DNA of 64,000 bases from Rugosibacter aromaticivorans (GTDB taxonomy: Bacteria; Pseudomonadota; Gammaproteobacteria; Burkholderiales; Rhodocyclaceae): NCBI RefSeq assembly GCF_000934545.1, contig NZ_CP010554.1, positions 2,480,001 to 2,544,000 on the forward strand, in the 5' to 3' direction. Positions 36,543 to 48,968 of the stretch are shown here, in pieces; position 1 is the stretch's first letter, and the number at the start of each line of letters is the position of its first letter. A program made the position numbers and the translations under genes. The notes under the pieces were generated by a model. That model saw only the letters and a program-made list of their open reading frames with translations, did no database searches and was not told the origin of the DNA.

Positions 36543-36600
36543 AAAAACGTCGGCGCTGGCTATACGGTAACAGCGCGGTAACAGCGCGGTAACAGCACGA
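36543..36600 (+). repeat. Dispersed repeat copy followed by an 11-bp tandem repeat
   Basis: AAAACGTCGGCGCTGGCTAT then ACGGTA is followed by two exact 11-bp units ACAGCGCGGTA (36570-36580, 36581-36591) and a third partial unit. This lies in the 297-bp gap between ftsK and purC, which holds no gene that I can see. Confidence 0.7.
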
Positions 36601-36652
36601 CAAAAGAGGGTACAGCACACACCAACACAGCATGCGCCGTGCTGGCCGCATA

Positions 36653-37555
36653 TTACACTTTTGGCGTCAAACCGGTCAGGCGGGTAAGTGCTTCACGATA
36701 CTTGGCGGCTGTTTTTTCAATCACGTCCGCAGGCAAGCGGGGGCCTGGAGCCTGCTTGTTCCAATCCAGCGTACCCAGATAATCGCGCACAAACTGTTTA
36801 TCAAAACTGGGGGGACTAATACCCACTTGGTATTGATTAGCGGGCCAGAAACGCGATGAATCGGGCGTTAACACTTCGTCAATCAAATACAACCGGCCAT
36901 CCTTATCCTGACCAAATTCAAATTTCGTATCCGCAATGATGATGCCGTGGATGCGTGCAAAAGCGGCCGCTTCGCGGTACAGGCGTAGCGTGGTTTCTTT
37001 TACTTTCTTGGCCAGATCAACGCCAATCAAATTCTCGACGGTAGCGTAGTCAATATTTTCGTCGTGATCTCCCATTTCCGCCTTAGTCGCCGGCGTGAAA
37101 ATTGGCTCAGGCAATTGCTGCGCTAGTTGCAACCCCGCTGGTAAGGCAATCCCGCAGACTGCGTGGGTGGCCTGATAATCCTTCCAACCTGAGCCGATCA
37201 GGTAACCGCGCGCCACCGCCTCAATGGGCAAAGGCTTAAGGCGTTTGACCACGACTGAACGACCACGCACTTGCTCCCGCTCGGCTTCCGTTTCCACCAC
37301 GGACTCAGGATCTATCCCCGTGAGCTGATTCGAAATCACATGCGCTAATTTACCAAACCAAAAATCAGCCACCGCAGTCAGCACTTCGCCCTTGCCAGGA
37401 ATCGGGTCCGGCAAGATGACATCAAAAGCAGATAAGCGATCGGTCGTAATAATGAGCAATAGATCATCGCTCACGGCATAAATATCGCGCACTTTGCCGC
37501 GTGCCAACAGGGGCAAACTAGTCAGGGAAGATTCAAACAAGGCAGGCTGTGTCAT
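36653..37555 (-). CDS. purC: Phosphoribosylaminoimidazole-succinocarboxamide synthase
   Basis: 300 aa starting [20 protein letters not shown]. The family blocks [52 protein letters not shown] and [10 protein letters not shown] are present. It ligates aspartate to CAIR in purine synthesis. The ATG at 37555 is preferred over a TTG 12 nt upstream. It is the last gene of the tkt-gap-pgk-pyk-fba-purC run. Confidence 0.96.
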   Translation of the reverse strand: MTQPALFESSLTSLPLLARGKVRDIYAVSDDLLLIITTDRLSAFDVILPDPIPGKGEVLTAVADFWFGKLAHVISNQLTGIDPESVVETEAEREQVRGRSVVVKRLKPLPIEAVARGYLIGSGWKDYQATHAVCGIALPAGLQLAQQLPEPIFTPATKAEMGDHDENIDYATVENLIGVDLAKKVKETTLRLYREAAAFARIHGIIIADTKFEFGQDKDGRLYLIDEVLTPDSSRFWPANQYQVGISPPSFDKQFVRDYLGTLDWNKQAPGPRLPADVIEKTAAKYREALTRLTGLTPKV

Positions 37556-37642
37556 AGGAAAAATCAAAGTAAGAAAAAATTATTTACCTTAGCGGACTGC
37601 AATATGCACGATGCAGCCAGCCTATTTACCGCAAAACCAGAT

Positions 37643-38707
37643 TTACTTAACAATGGAATCAAGCTCGCCACTGATGTATCGCGTGGCCATTTTTTCCATC
37701 GACATCGGTTTGATTTTACTCGCCTGACCAGCGCAACCAAAGGCCTCGTAGCGCGCTTTGCAAATCGCCTTCATGGCCTTTTTAGTCTCGCCCAGATATT
37801 TTCGTGGATCGAACTCTTTGGGGTTTTCTGCCATGAAACGGCGGATCGCGGCTGTCGAGGCCATGCGTAAATCAGTATCAATATTGATCTTGCGCACACC
37901 GTGCTTGATGCCTTCAACAATTTCTTCTACCGGCACGCCGTAGGTTTCACCCATAGCGCCGCCATATTGATTGATCGCCGCAAGCAGATCCTGCGGCACG
38001 GAGGACGAACCATGCATCACCAGATGCGTATTGGGTATGCGCGCATTGATTTCTTTGATGCGATCAATTCGCAGCACAGCACCGGTGGGTGGGCGGGTGA
38101 ATTTGTACGCGCCGTGTGACGTGCCGATGGCAATCGCCAGCGCATCGACACCCGTGGCCTTGACGAAATCGGCCGCCTCGTTGGCATCTGTCAGCAACTG
38201 GTCGTGGGAGAGCACCCCTTCGGCACCGTGGCCGTCCTCCTTTTCGCCCATGCCTGTTTCCAGCGAACCGAGACAGCCCAGCTCGCCTTCAACCGAAACC
38301 CCGATCGCGTGGGCTATTTCAACTACCCGGCGGGTGACATCGATGTTGTAATCAAACGAGGCGGGCGTCTTGGCATCCTCTTTCAATGAACCATCCATCA
38401 TCACGCTGGAAAAGCCCAGGCGCATGGCCTGGATGCAAATCGCCGGACTCGCGCCGTGATCCTGATGCATCACCACAGGAATATCCGGGTTAGCTTCCAC
38501 GGCCGCTTCAATCAAGTGCCGCAGATACGCTTCACCGGCATATTTACGCGCACCGGCTGAGCCCTGCATGATGACCGGGCTGTTAGTCTCGGCTGCCGCT
38601 TCCATGATGGCCTGCACTTGTTCCAGGTTATTCACATTGAAGGCAGGCAGGCCGTAACCATTTTCTGCCGCATGGTCGAGCAATTGACGCATTGATACGA
38701 GAGCCAT
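37643..38707 (-). CDS. fba: Fructose-1,6-bisphosphate aldolase, class II (Calvin-cycle/glycolytic subtype)
   Basis: 354 aa starting [20 protein letters not shown]. Zinc and catalytic residues are visible in [28 protein letters not shown], and [11 protein letters not shown]. It cleaves or forms FBP. AAGGAGA precedes the ATG by 6-7 nt. It follows pyk by 21 bp, so both are in one transcript. Confidence 0.96.
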   Translation of the reverse strand: MALVSMRQLLDHAAENGYGLPAFNVNNLEQVQAIMEAAAETNSPVIMQGSAGARKYAGEAYLRHLIEAAVEANPDIPVVMHQDHGASPAICIQAMRLGFSSVMMDGSLKEDAKTPASFDYNIDVTRRVVEIAHAIGVSVEGELGCLGSLETGMGEKEDGHGAEGVLSHDQLLTDANEAADFVKATGVDALAIAIGTSHGAYKFTRPPTGAVLRIDRIKEINARIPNTHLVMHGSSSVPQDLLAAINQYGGAMGETYGVPVEEIVEGIKHGVRKINIDTDLRMASTAAIRRFMAENPKEFDPRKYLGETKKAMKAICKARYEAFGCAGQASKIKPMSMEKMATRYISGELDSIVK

Positions 38708-38728
38708 TTAAATCTCCTTAGAAAAAAA

Positions 38729-40168
38729 TCAGGCGGCTGGCCGCCGGTGTTCGCCGACTTTTACCAGTTTCAAAGTATTCGTGCCACCTGCCAGACCGAT
38801 CGGCTCGCCGATGGTGAGGACAATTAAATCGCCCACCTCCACCGCACCAGCGGCAAGTAGAGTTTCTTCAGCCTGCCAGAGTAACTCATCACGATCATGC
38901 GTAGCAAAATCGGTAATCAACGGAAATACATCGCGGAAAATACTCACCCGATATCGCGTGCGGATGCGTGGCGTCAACGCATAGATGGGCACGCCAGAAT
39001 TGATGCGGCTCATCCACAACGCGGTAGAACCGGAATCCGTCAACGCCGCAACAGCTTTAACTTTCATGTGCACCGCAGTAAACAAGGCGGCCATGGCAAT
39101 GGATTGATCGATGCGGGTAAACGTGCGATCTAAAAAGTGAGCATCCACTTTTACTTCATGTGACTTTTCAGCTGCCACACACACCCGCGCCATGGCTTCC
39201 ACTGCGGCTACCGGATACATGCCAGAAGCTGTCTCGGCCGACAACATCACCGCATCCGTGCCATCCAACACCGCATTCGCTACATCGGACACTTCAGCGC
39301 GGGTCGGCACCGGGCTGGCAATCATCGATTCCATCATTTGCGTGGCGGTGATGACAAAACGATTCGCCTCGCGCGCCATGCGGATAATACGCTTTTGCAA
39401 AGCGGGCACAGCGGCATCACCCACTTCAACCGCCAGATCGCCACGCGCCACCATCACGCCATCGGTGGCATGCAAAATATCTTGCAGATTATCGATCGCC
39501 TCAACGCGCTCAATTTTTGCGATGATCAGCGCATCCGATCCTGCCTCGTGCAGCAGTTGCCGCGTTTGCCGCATGTCGGCGCCCGTCTTGGGGAAAGACA
39601 CGGCAACAAAATCGACATTCAACGCGGCAGCTGTCTTGATGTCCGCCATGTCCTTGGGTGTCAGCGCCGGGGCCGACAATCCGCCGCCCTGCTTGTTGAT
39701 GCCTTTGTTATTCGAAAGCTCACCATCATGCCGGTTACGACAATGGATTTCGCTGCCCTCGACGCACTCCACATCGAATACCGTACGGCCGTCGTCCAGC
39801 AACAGCACATCGCCTGCCACCACATCCTCCACCAGATCAGGGTAATCCAGGCCGACGCGTGTGGCATCGCCCAAGGTGCAGGTTGCATCGAGGATGAAAT
39901 GCTGGCCAGCCTTGATCGCTATTGGACCGGCAGCAAACTTGCCGATGCGGATTTTTGGCCCCTGCAAATCGGCCATCACGCCAACCGTGCGCCCCGCGTG
40001 ATGCGCCGCTGCGCGCAAGGTTTCCACGCGCTGCCGATGATCATCCACCGTGCCATGTGAAAAATTCAGCCGCACGACATCCACACCTGCCGCCACCAAT
40101 TCAGCCAGCCGTTCCGCGCTGCTAGACGCCGGGCCGAGGGTCGCTACAATTTTGGTTGCGCGTTGCAT
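38729..40168 (-). CDS. pyk: Pyruvate kinase
   Basis: 479 aa starting MQRATKIVATLGPASSSAER. VVRLNFSHGTVDDH is the nucleotide/substrate region, IAKIERVEAIDNL contains the catalytic lysine, and MVARGDLAVEVGD and ITATQMMESMIASPVPTRAE are the metal and active-site signatures. It makes pyruvate and ATP from PEP. It lies 29 bp after pgk. Confidence 0.97.
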   Translation of the reverse strand: MQRATKIVATLGPASSSAERLAELVAAGVDVVRLNFSHGTVDDHRQRVETLRAAAHHAGRTVGVMADLQGPKIRIGKFAAGPIAIKAGQHFILDATCTLGDATRVGLDYPDLVEDVVAGDVLLLDDGRTVFDVECVEGSEIHCRNRHDGELSNNKGINKQGGGLSAPALTPKDMADIKTAAALNVDFVAVSFPKTGADMRQTRQLLHEAGSDALIIAKIERVEAIDNLQDILHATDGVMVARGDLAVEVGDAAVPALQKRIIRMAREANRFVITATQMMESMIASPVPTRAEVSDVANAVLDGTDAVMLSAETASGMYPVAAVEAMARVCVAAEKSHEVKVDAHFLDRTFTRIDQSIAMAALFTAVHMKVKAVAALTDSGSTALWMSRINSGVPIYALTPRIRTRYRVSIFRDVFPLITDFATHDRDELLWQAEETLLAAGAVEVGDLIVLTIGEPIGLAGGTNTLKLVKVGEHRRPAA

Positions 40169-40197
40169 GGAAAATTATGATGGCGTGTAATGGCGTT

Positions 40198-41370
40198 TCA
40201 GCTATCCGCGCGTTGCTCAAGAATTTCAACAGCAGGGAGTTTCTTGCCCTCAAGAAACTCCAGGAAAGCGCCCCCGGCTGTCGAGATGTAACTCACCTTG
40301 GTACCAAACGCGTTAATGGCCGCAATGGTGTCACCGCCACCGGCCAGTGAAAAAGCTTTGGAATCGGCAATCGCATGAGCTAACGTTTTGGTACCGCACG
40401 AAAACTGCTCGATCTCAAACACGCCGACCGGGCCGTTCCATACGATCGTGCCCGCCTGAGCCACGATTCTGGATAGCTCTTGTGCTGCCATCGGACCAAT
40501 GTCCAAAATCATGTCGTCGTCAGTCACGTCATCAATGCTTTTAACCGTCGCCACAGCGGTTGCTGAAAGCGCCTTGGCGCAGACCACTTCCGCTGGCAAC
40601 GGCACGGACACTTTTTGCATCACCCGGCGCGCGGCTTCAACCAGATCGGGCTCGGCGAGCGATTTGCCGATCTTCTTGCCTGCCGCCAATAAAAACGTGT
40701 TGGCGATACCGCCACCCACAATCAATTGGTCCACCTTATCCGCCAGCGATTCAAGCACGGTCAGCTTGGTTGACACCTTGGAACCAGCAACAATGGCCAC
40801 CAGCGGATGCGCTGGTTTAGCTAACGCCCGTGTCAAAGCGTCAAGTTCAGCCGCAAGACACGGCCCGGCACAAGCGACCGGCGCATATTTGCCCATGCCA
40901 TAAGTAGTGACCTCGGCACGATGCGCGGTGCCAAAGGCGTCATGCACCCAGATGTCGCAAAGCTTGGCCAGCTTTTGCGCCAGCGCATCATCGTTCTTTT
41001 TCTCGCCTTTGTTGACTCGGCAATTTTCCAGCAGCACGATCTCGCCAGGTTTCACCGCATCTGCCAAATCCGCGCCATCCACCCAGTTTTGCACCAGCGG
41101 TACCGGACGACCCAGCAGTTCAGCCAGACGCACGGCGATTGGGGCGAGCGAGTCTTCGGCTTTGAATTCACCTTCCGTCGGACGGCCAAGATGCGAAGTG
41201 ACCATCACCGCCGCGCCGCCTGCCAGAGCATAGCGAATGCCCGGCAACGCCGCGCGAATGCGCGTGTCATCGGTAATCGCGCCATGTTCGTCCTGCGGCA
41301 CATTCAGATCGGCGCGGATAAACACGCGCTTGGCTGAAACGTTCAGATCGGTCAGTTTCTTGAAGTTCAT
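40198..41370 (-). CDS. pgk: Phosphoglycerate kinase
   Basis: 390 aa. The signature [13 protein letters not shown] is near the N-terminus, [12 protein letters not shown] follows, and the C-terminal nucleotide-binding [16 protein letters not shown] is intact. It transfers phosphate from 1,3-BPG to ADP. A 146-bp gap to gap upstream holds a dispersed ~85-bp element. Confidence 0.97.
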   Translation of the reverse strand: MNFKKLTDLNVSAKRVFIRADLNVPQDEHGAITDDTRIRAALPGIRYALAGGAAVMVTSHLGRPTEGEFKAEDSLAPIAVRLAELLGRPVPLVQNWVDGADLADAVKPGEIVLLENCRVNKGEKKNDDALAQKLAKLCDIWVHDAFGTAHRAEVTTYGMGKYAPVACAGPCLAAELDALTRALAKPAHPLVAIVAGSKVSTKLTVLESLADKVDQLIVGGGIANTFLLAAGKKIGKSLAEPDLVEAARRVMQKVSVPLPAEVVCAKALSATAVATVKSIDDVTDDDMILDIGPMAAQELSRIVAQAGTIVWNGPVGVFEIEQFSCGTKTLAHAIADSKAFSLAGGGDTIAAINAFGTKVSYISTAGGAFLEFLEGKKLPAVEILEQRADS

Positions 41371-41398
41371 GCATCAACCTTTACTGTGTAAATTGCGC

Positions 41399-41483
41399 CG
41401 TCCCCCAAGGGGACTTTCCAGGAACGGCTCTGCATTCCCTGCAGCCGGGTTCAAAGCTTTGCGGCGTATCACCAGCGCTGTCC
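41399..41483 (+). repeat. ~85-bp dispersed element between gap and pgk
   Basis: It starts CGTCCCCCAAGGGGACTTTC, includes AACGGCTCTGC and GGGTTCAAAGCTTTGCGGC, and ends GTATCACCAGCGCTGTCC. It shares module order and most bases with the segment inside ctaA at 26965-27067. Confidence 0.75.
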
Positions 41484-41516
41484 GGATACCGCTTCGCATA
41501 ACTTTTTACGTGCTAC

Positions 41517-44601
<3,085 letters not shown>

Positions 44602-44693
44602 TGTGCCTTCCTGAAAACTCGCTATTATCGACCAAACTGGGGGCGTTACGCTAGTGCAGCAAACCGACTACCCCCCAGCAGATAGCGTGCGCA

Positions 44694-44714
44694 AAACGCG
44701 TAAATGCCGCGTTT
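44694..44714 (-). terminator. Possible terminator after sodC
   Basis: The minus strand has AAACGCG-GCATTTA-CGCGTTT, a 7-bp stem with the 3' arm ending in a short T run. It is also symmetric enough to act on the plus strand. It lies between sodC and tkt. Confidence 0.35.
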
Positions 44715-44747
44715 GTCAGTTATTCGCTGGTTTTTGCTGAGTTTTGA

Positions 44748-45272
44748 TTATTGAATCACGCCACAGAACAAGCGCGCACCCCCGCCACCCAGAGGGGCTG
44801 GATGGTCTGCGTGGTTATCGCCCCCCGCATGAATCATCAAAGAGCGACCCGTTACATCGGCCAACTTGAGCCTTGGCGCCAACACAGGCGTGGTGGCATT
44901 GCCCTGAGCATCAACGAAAAGCGCAGGCAAATCGCCCAGATGCCCATCGCCCCACGGCAGACCGTGGTGTTTACTCGCTGCTGGATCGTAATGCCCGCCC
45001 GCCGCTAAGGCGGGTACCTGTTTGCCATCTTTTTCCATCGGCGCGCAACTTGGTTTTTCATGCACATGAAACCCATGCACACCCGGCGGCAACCCCGCCA
45101 ACGTCGGGCTAAAAACCACGCCATACGGCGTTTCGCTAATAACAACCTGGCCCACCTGCGGGCCAGCACCCTGCTCATCTACCTTATTCATTGGCACGGT
45201 GATATCTGCATGTGCCGCCAAAGAAAAACACAACATAGAAGCGGCTAAAAATAGGACGGAACGTGATTTCAT
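44748..45272 (-). CDS. sodC: Periplasmic Cu,Zn superoxide dismutase
   Basis: 174 aa with a signal peptide ([20 protein letters not shown], cleaved near HA-DITVP). Metal ligands are in [35 protein letters not shown], and [19 protein letters not shown], with the intramolecular disulfide cysteines. It converts superoxide in the periplasm. AGGAG precedes the ATG. Confidence 0.95.
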   Translation of the reverse strand: MKSRSVLFLAASMLCFSLAAHADITVPMNKVDEQGAGPQVGQVVISETPYGVVFSPTLAGLPPGVHGFHVHEKPSCAPMEKDGKQVPALAAGGHYDPAASKHHGLPWGDGHLGDLPALFVDAQGNATTPVLAPRLKLADVTGRSLMIHAGGDNHADHPAPLGGGGARLFCGVIQ

Positions 45273-45316
45273 TTTGTCTCCTGCGTGAAAAAAATATCGC
45301 GTTGATTAGGAAAAGC

Positions 45317-45355
45317 TTTGCAGGCTAAGAAGAGAGCAAATTTTCAGCCTGCAAA
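45317..45355 (-). terminator. Terminator-like hairpin after dodecin
   Basis: The minus strand carries TTTGCAGGCT and, 19 nt later, AGCCTGCAAA, a perfect 10-bp stem, followed by GCTTTT. It lies between the dodecin stop and sodC, separating the two transcription units. Confidence 0.5.
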
Positions 45356-45385
45356 ATTACCCGGGAAACTGCGGCCTCCTGCGGT

Positions 45386-45619
45386 TTATTTTTTCTTGGC
45401 ACTTGCCGTGGCTTTGGCACCCGCTAAAACAAAGGTGACTTTCATGGTCACACGGTATTCCGTCACCTTGCCTTTGCTCACCACGACTTTTTGATCTTTT
45501 ACCCAAGCCCCCTGAATATCGGCAATCGTTTCAGACGCACGTGCAATGCCGGAAGAGATGGCATCTTCAAAACTCTTTTTGCTGCTTGAAGTAATTTCAA
45601 TCACTTTTGCAACGGTCAT
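45386..45619 (-). CDS. Dodecin flavin-binding protein
   Basis: 77 aa starting MTVAKVIEITSSSKKSFEDA. The text IARASETIADIQGAWVKDQK with tryptophan in the flavin-stacking position and TEYRVTMKVTFVL at the end is the dodecin fold. It forms a 12-mer storing flavins. GGAG lies a few bases before the ATG. Confidence 0.93.
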   Translation of the reverse strand: MTVAKVIEITSSSKKSFEDAISSGIARASETIADIQGAWVKDQKVVVSKGKVTEYRVTMKVTFVLAGAKATASAKKK

Positions 45620-45992
45620 GATGGCTCCTTTACGTTACAGTGAAGGGGTGTCGCAGACGATTACGATAACCGACGACACCGCCATTAGCAAGGCATGACA
45701 ACCGATGCGTAGCGCAAGGCACTGGTGCCGTATCGCCAGCGCCGACTTTTAAGGTACAGTCGCGGAAACGAAGGCAACCTGAACCACGCCGCCTTCACGC
45801 ACTGCGCGAATGGCGCGCCACGTCTTGGCGCACCCCGTTCGTCTGCAGCGTTAGGCAATTAAGCCACAGCCTTTACTCCTTGCTCGTAGCTTGTGCCACA
45901 GGCAACGCTGTGGGTAAAGCGGCAGATACTGCAACAGGCGGCTACAGGGGCGGCTACGCTCGCGCAGTCTCCATCGCGATGCGGCGACCTTC
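45620..45992. other. Intergenic region between dodecin and comF
   Basis: These 373 bp hold a good dispersed-repeat copy (minus strand, 45752-45727: AAAAGTCGGCGCTGGCGATA then CGGC). I see no gene here. Short open frames on the plus strand have no recognisable protein text. Confidence 0.6.
45727..45752 (-). repeat. Dispersed repeat copy
   Basis: The minus strand matches the core AAAGTCGGCGCTGG and the extension CGATACGGC exactly. Confidence 0.85.
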
Positions 45993-46712
45993 TCAGCCAT
46001 GTTTCAACGCCCGCGCCAGCACGCGGTTTTCGACGCGCACTGCGCCATGGGCCTTGAGGGTGCGCGCCAGCTCATTCAGTGTGGCGCCGGTGGTCATGAC
46101 GTCATCCACCACCAGCACGGTTTTGCCGGTGAGATCAAGGCGGCATTCAAACGCATGGCGGATGTTTTTTGCGCGCTCTTTCCACGGCAGGGTGGCTTGC
46201 GGTGTGGTGTCGCGGTGGCGGTGGATGTGCTTGAGTTCCAACGGGACGCTCAGTTGCCGCGCCAGCGGGCGGGCAACCTCAATGGATTGATTAAAGCCGC
46301 GCTGCGCCAGCCGCTGGGCTGACAGAGGAACAGGCAGGATGAAGTCGGGTGGCGTACCAGGTAGCATCGCCAACTCGGCGCCGAAAAAGTCGGCGCTGGC
46401 GAGACGGCGCGAATACTTGAGCGACTGGATCATCCGGTCGAGCGGGAAGTCATATTGCCAGATGGCGGTGGTGGCGTCGAAATAGGGCGCCTGCTTGAGG
46501 CACGCGCCGCAGGGTTCAGCGTTCGGTGTGGGCAAGGCGCATTGCGGGCAGCGCTGCGTGGTCAGACGTGGCAGGTGATCATTGCAACTGGGGCACAATA
46601 CGGCGTTATCGCTGGCCGCGCCGCACAGCAAACAGTCGCGCGGCAACAGCGCTGCAATGGTGGCCTTTAGGGTTGCCTTGACTGCGTTTGCTGCCTGATT
46701 TTTGATTGACAA
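45993..46712 (-). CDS. comF: ComF family phosphoribosyltransferase-like protein
   Basis: 239 aa from a TTG at 46712 with AAGGAG 6 nt upstream. An N-terminal zinc-ribbon ([30 protein letters not shown]) precedes the PRPP-binding motif [17 protein letters not shown]. ComF is needed for DNA uptake and transformation in competent bacteria; the exact reaction is unclear. A dispersed-repeat copy (46384-46415) encodes [10 protein letters not shown] near residue 100 without changing the length of the family alignment. Divergent from bioB, 58 bp apart. Confidence 0.88.
   Translation of the reverse strand: MSIKNQAANAVKATLKATIAALLPRDCLLCGAASDNAVLCPSCNDHLPRLTTQRCPQCALPTPNAEPCGACLKQAPYFDATTAIWQYDFPLDRMIQSLKYSRRLASADFFGAELAMLPGTPPDFILPVPLSAQRLAQRGFNQSIEVARPLARQLSVPLELKHIHRHRDTTPQATLPWKERAKNIRHAFECRLDLTGKTVLVVDDVMTTGATLNELARTLKAHGAVRVENRVLARALKHG
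46384..46415 (+). repeat. Dispersed repeat copy inside comF
   Basis: AAAAAGTCGGCGCTGGCGAG then ACGGCGCG matches the core exactly and the extension with one change. Compared with ComF proteins from memory, no residues are added, so the repeat appears to replace rather than insert. Confidence 0.75.
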
Positions 46713-46770
46713 GCGTTGCTCCTTCCACCAAGATGCGTGTCTTCCCCTGCATTCTATCGAGTCCACCGCA

Positions 46771-47781
46771 ATGACTGCTCTTGCTACAAAAGAAACCGTG
46801 AACAAAACCCCGGACACCACTCCGAACAAACCTGCGCCATCAGCCGCGCCGAATCTGCGCTGGAGCATTAAAGCGATCGAAGCGCTGTTCGCGCTACCCT
46901 TTAACGATCTGCTGTTTCGCGCACAGGAAGTGCATCGCCAACACCATGTGGCGAATGCGGTGCAGCGCTCTACCCTGCTTTCGATCAAGACCGGCGGCTG
47001 TTCGGAAGATTGCGGTTATTGCTCGCAGTCGGCGCGCCACGGCGAGGTCGAGCGTGAAGCCTTGCTGCCGCTCGAAGAGGTGATCGCCGCTGCGCAAGCC
47101 GCCAAAGACAAGGGCGCATCACGCTTTTGCATGGGCGCGGCCTGGCGCGGACCGAAAGAAAAAGATCTGGCACAGGTGGCCGGGATGATCGCGGCGGTCA
47201 AGGCGCTGGGGCTGGAAACCTGCGCCACGCTGGGCATGCTCAAAGAGGGGCAGGCCGAACAGCTGAAAGACGCGGGGCTGGATTATTACAACCACAACCT
47301 GGATACGTCGCCCGAATTTTATGGCCAGGTGATCACCACGCACACGCAGGCTGATCGTTTTGATACGCTGGCGCAGGTGCGCGGCGCGGGCATCAAGGTG
47401 TGCTGTGGCGGCATTGTCGGCATGGGCGAAACACGCCGCGCGCGTGCCGGTTTGCTGGCTGAACTGGCGAACATGTCCACGCCGCCGGAATCAGTGCCGA
47501 TCAACCAGTTGGTGCCGATGCCTGGCACGCCGATGGGGCATGTCGCGCCACTCGACCCGTTTGAATTTGTGCGCACGATTGCTGTGGCGCGCGTCCTCAT
47601 GCCAACGTCCATGGTGCGCCTCTCGGCGGGCCGTGAAGAGATGAGCGACGAGATGCAGGCGTTGTGTTTTCTCGCCGGTGCAAATTCGATTTTCTACGGC
47701 GACAAACTGCTCACCGCGGGCAACCCGCAAGCCGATCGCGACGAAGCGCTGTTTAGCCGTCTGGGACTTATTTCAGTGTGA
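46771..47781 (+). CDS. bioB: Biotin synthase
   Basis: 336 aa from the ATG at 46771. The radical-SAM motif is [16 protein letters not shown] (CxxxCxxC), followed by [20 protein letters not shown] and [13 protein letters not shown], all BioB blocks. It inserts sulfur into dethiobiotin. A longer frame from 46702 would overlap the comF start and is rejected. Its stop overlaps the bioC start. Confidence 0.97.
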   Translation: MTALATKETVNKTPDTTPNKPAPSAAPNLRWSIKAIEALFALPFNDLLFRAQEVHRQHHVANAVQRSTLLSIKTGGCSEDCGYCSQSARHGEVEREALLPLEEVIAAAQAAKDKGASRFCMGAAWRGPKEKDLAQVAGMIAAVKALGLETCATLGMLKEGQAEQLKDAGLDYYNHNLDTSPEFYGQVITTHTQADRFDTLAQVRGAGIKVCCGGIVGMGETRRARAGLLAELANMSTPPESVPINQLVPMPGTPMGHVAPLDPFEFVRTIAVARVLMPTSMVRLSAGREEMSDEMQALCFLAGANSIFYGDKLLTAGNPQADRDEALFSRLGLISV

Positions 47782-48632
47782 TTCGCGGTGTGAGCCGCAA
47801 TTTACCTGGCACGGCGGCAGCTTACGATCAAGCGGCTGTGCTCGCCCGCCTCGTTGGCGCACGCATGGCGGAGCGCCTCGATTACATGAAGATTTCGCCG
47901 CAGCGCATCGCCGACATCGGCTGCGCCACGGGCGACGGCATACGCGCCTTGCAAGCACGTTACAACAAGACGCAGGCGCTGGCGATTGATGTTTCTCTGC
48001 CGATGTTGCACGGTGTGCGTGCCCACAGTTCACGCCTCACGCGCTTACTTGGACGCCTACTCAATCGCGGCCCGCAACTCATTAACGCCGATGCGCGCGC
48101 GCTGCCGCTGGCGGACAATACGCTGGATTTTGTGTGGTCGAATCTGATGCTGCACTGGCTGGATGACCCGCTACCCGCGCTGCGCGAAATACATCGCGTG
48201 ATGGCTGTCGGCGGCCTGGTGATGTTCGCCACGCTGGGGCCGGATAGCTTGCTTGAACTCCGCTCTGCTATGGAAGAAGTCGGCGCTGATGACACGGCGC
48301 GGCGCTTCATCGACATGCATGACATCGGCGATATGCTCGTGGCAGCAGGCTTTGCCGACCCGGTGATGGATATGGAGGTACTGAATTTCACCTACCGCCA
48401 CCCGCGCCAGTTTCTTGCCGATCAGCGCCATTTGGGTGTGCGTGATGCGTTTCTTGGCCAGCAGCCTTTTCGCACCTGGCGCAAGGTTTTTTCTGCCTGG
48501 CCGCGCGATCACGAGGGGCGCTGGCCGCTACGCTTTGAAGTGGTCTACGGCCATGCCTGGAAACCCGCGCCACGAGCACGTCCGGCGCACACCGCAGAGG
48601 GCCATGCCATCATGACATTTCATCGCCCATGA
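47778..48632 (+). CDS. bioC: Malonyl-ACP O-methyltransferase (BioC)
   Basis: 284 aa from a GTG that overlaps the bioB stop. The SAM-binding motif I is [31 protein letters not shown] and [20 protein letters not shown] are BioC-type motifs. It methylates malonyl-ACP to start pimelate synthesis. The stretch [14 protein letters not shown] is encoded by DNA resembling the dispersed repeat (48275-48300), which may be chance. Confidence 0.9.
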   Translation: MIRGVSRNLPGTAAAYDQAAVLARLVGARMAERLDYMKISPQRIADIGCATGDGIRALQARYNKTQALAIDVSLPMLHGVRAHSSRLTRLLGRLLNRGPQLINADARALPLADNTLDFVWSNLMLHWLDDPLPALREIHRVMAVGGLVMFATLGPDSLLELRSAMEEVGADDTARRFIDMHDIGDMLVAAGFADPVMDMEVLNFTYRHPRQFLADQRHLGVRDAFLGQQPFRTWRKVFSAWPRDHEGRWPLRFEVVYGHAWKPAPRARPAHTAEGHAIMTFHRP

Positions 48633-48913
48633 AGCAGGCCAAGCAAAAACAGCGCCAGCAGGCGTTACACCCGCGTCATCTGCTGGCGACACACCCGCTG
48701 ATGAAAAAAGGCAGCGCACATTTGCGCACCGACAAACGCGCCAGCCGCGCGCGACTCAAAGCGCAGCAACGCACACAGAAACGCCGCGAAGTCAACGAAA
48801 GCCAGCATTCGCGAGCCTACTTCCACCCGCATTCACTGCGCCATCGCACAGAGTGTTTTAGAATGGCCGCACATGATGCCGATTGCACTCTTACCCCGAG
48901 TGCAGTTGCATAA
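48629..48913 (+). CDS. Hypothetical basic protein
   Basis: 94 aa, overlapping the bioC stop (ATGA). The first 60 residues are strongly basic ([40 protein letters not shown]). I do not recognise a family. The translational coupling to bioC and the coherent basic composition argue for a real gene; the last third may be less meaningful because it reaches toward the aceE promoter region. Confidence 0.45.
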   Translation: MKQAKQKQRQQALHPRHLLATHPLMKKGSAHLRTDKRASRARLKAQQRTQKRREVNESQHSRAYFHPHSLRHRTECFRMAAHDADCTLTPSAVA

Positions 48914-48968
48914 AAAATTTTGTGGCGACTGGCCGCGAAATAACATTATTCTCACGAGGAAAATTAGC

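Noticed and set aside
45880..46290. Plus-strand open frame of 136 codons over the comF 3' end
   Set aside because: It is antisense to comF, with low-complexity text and no recognisable family.
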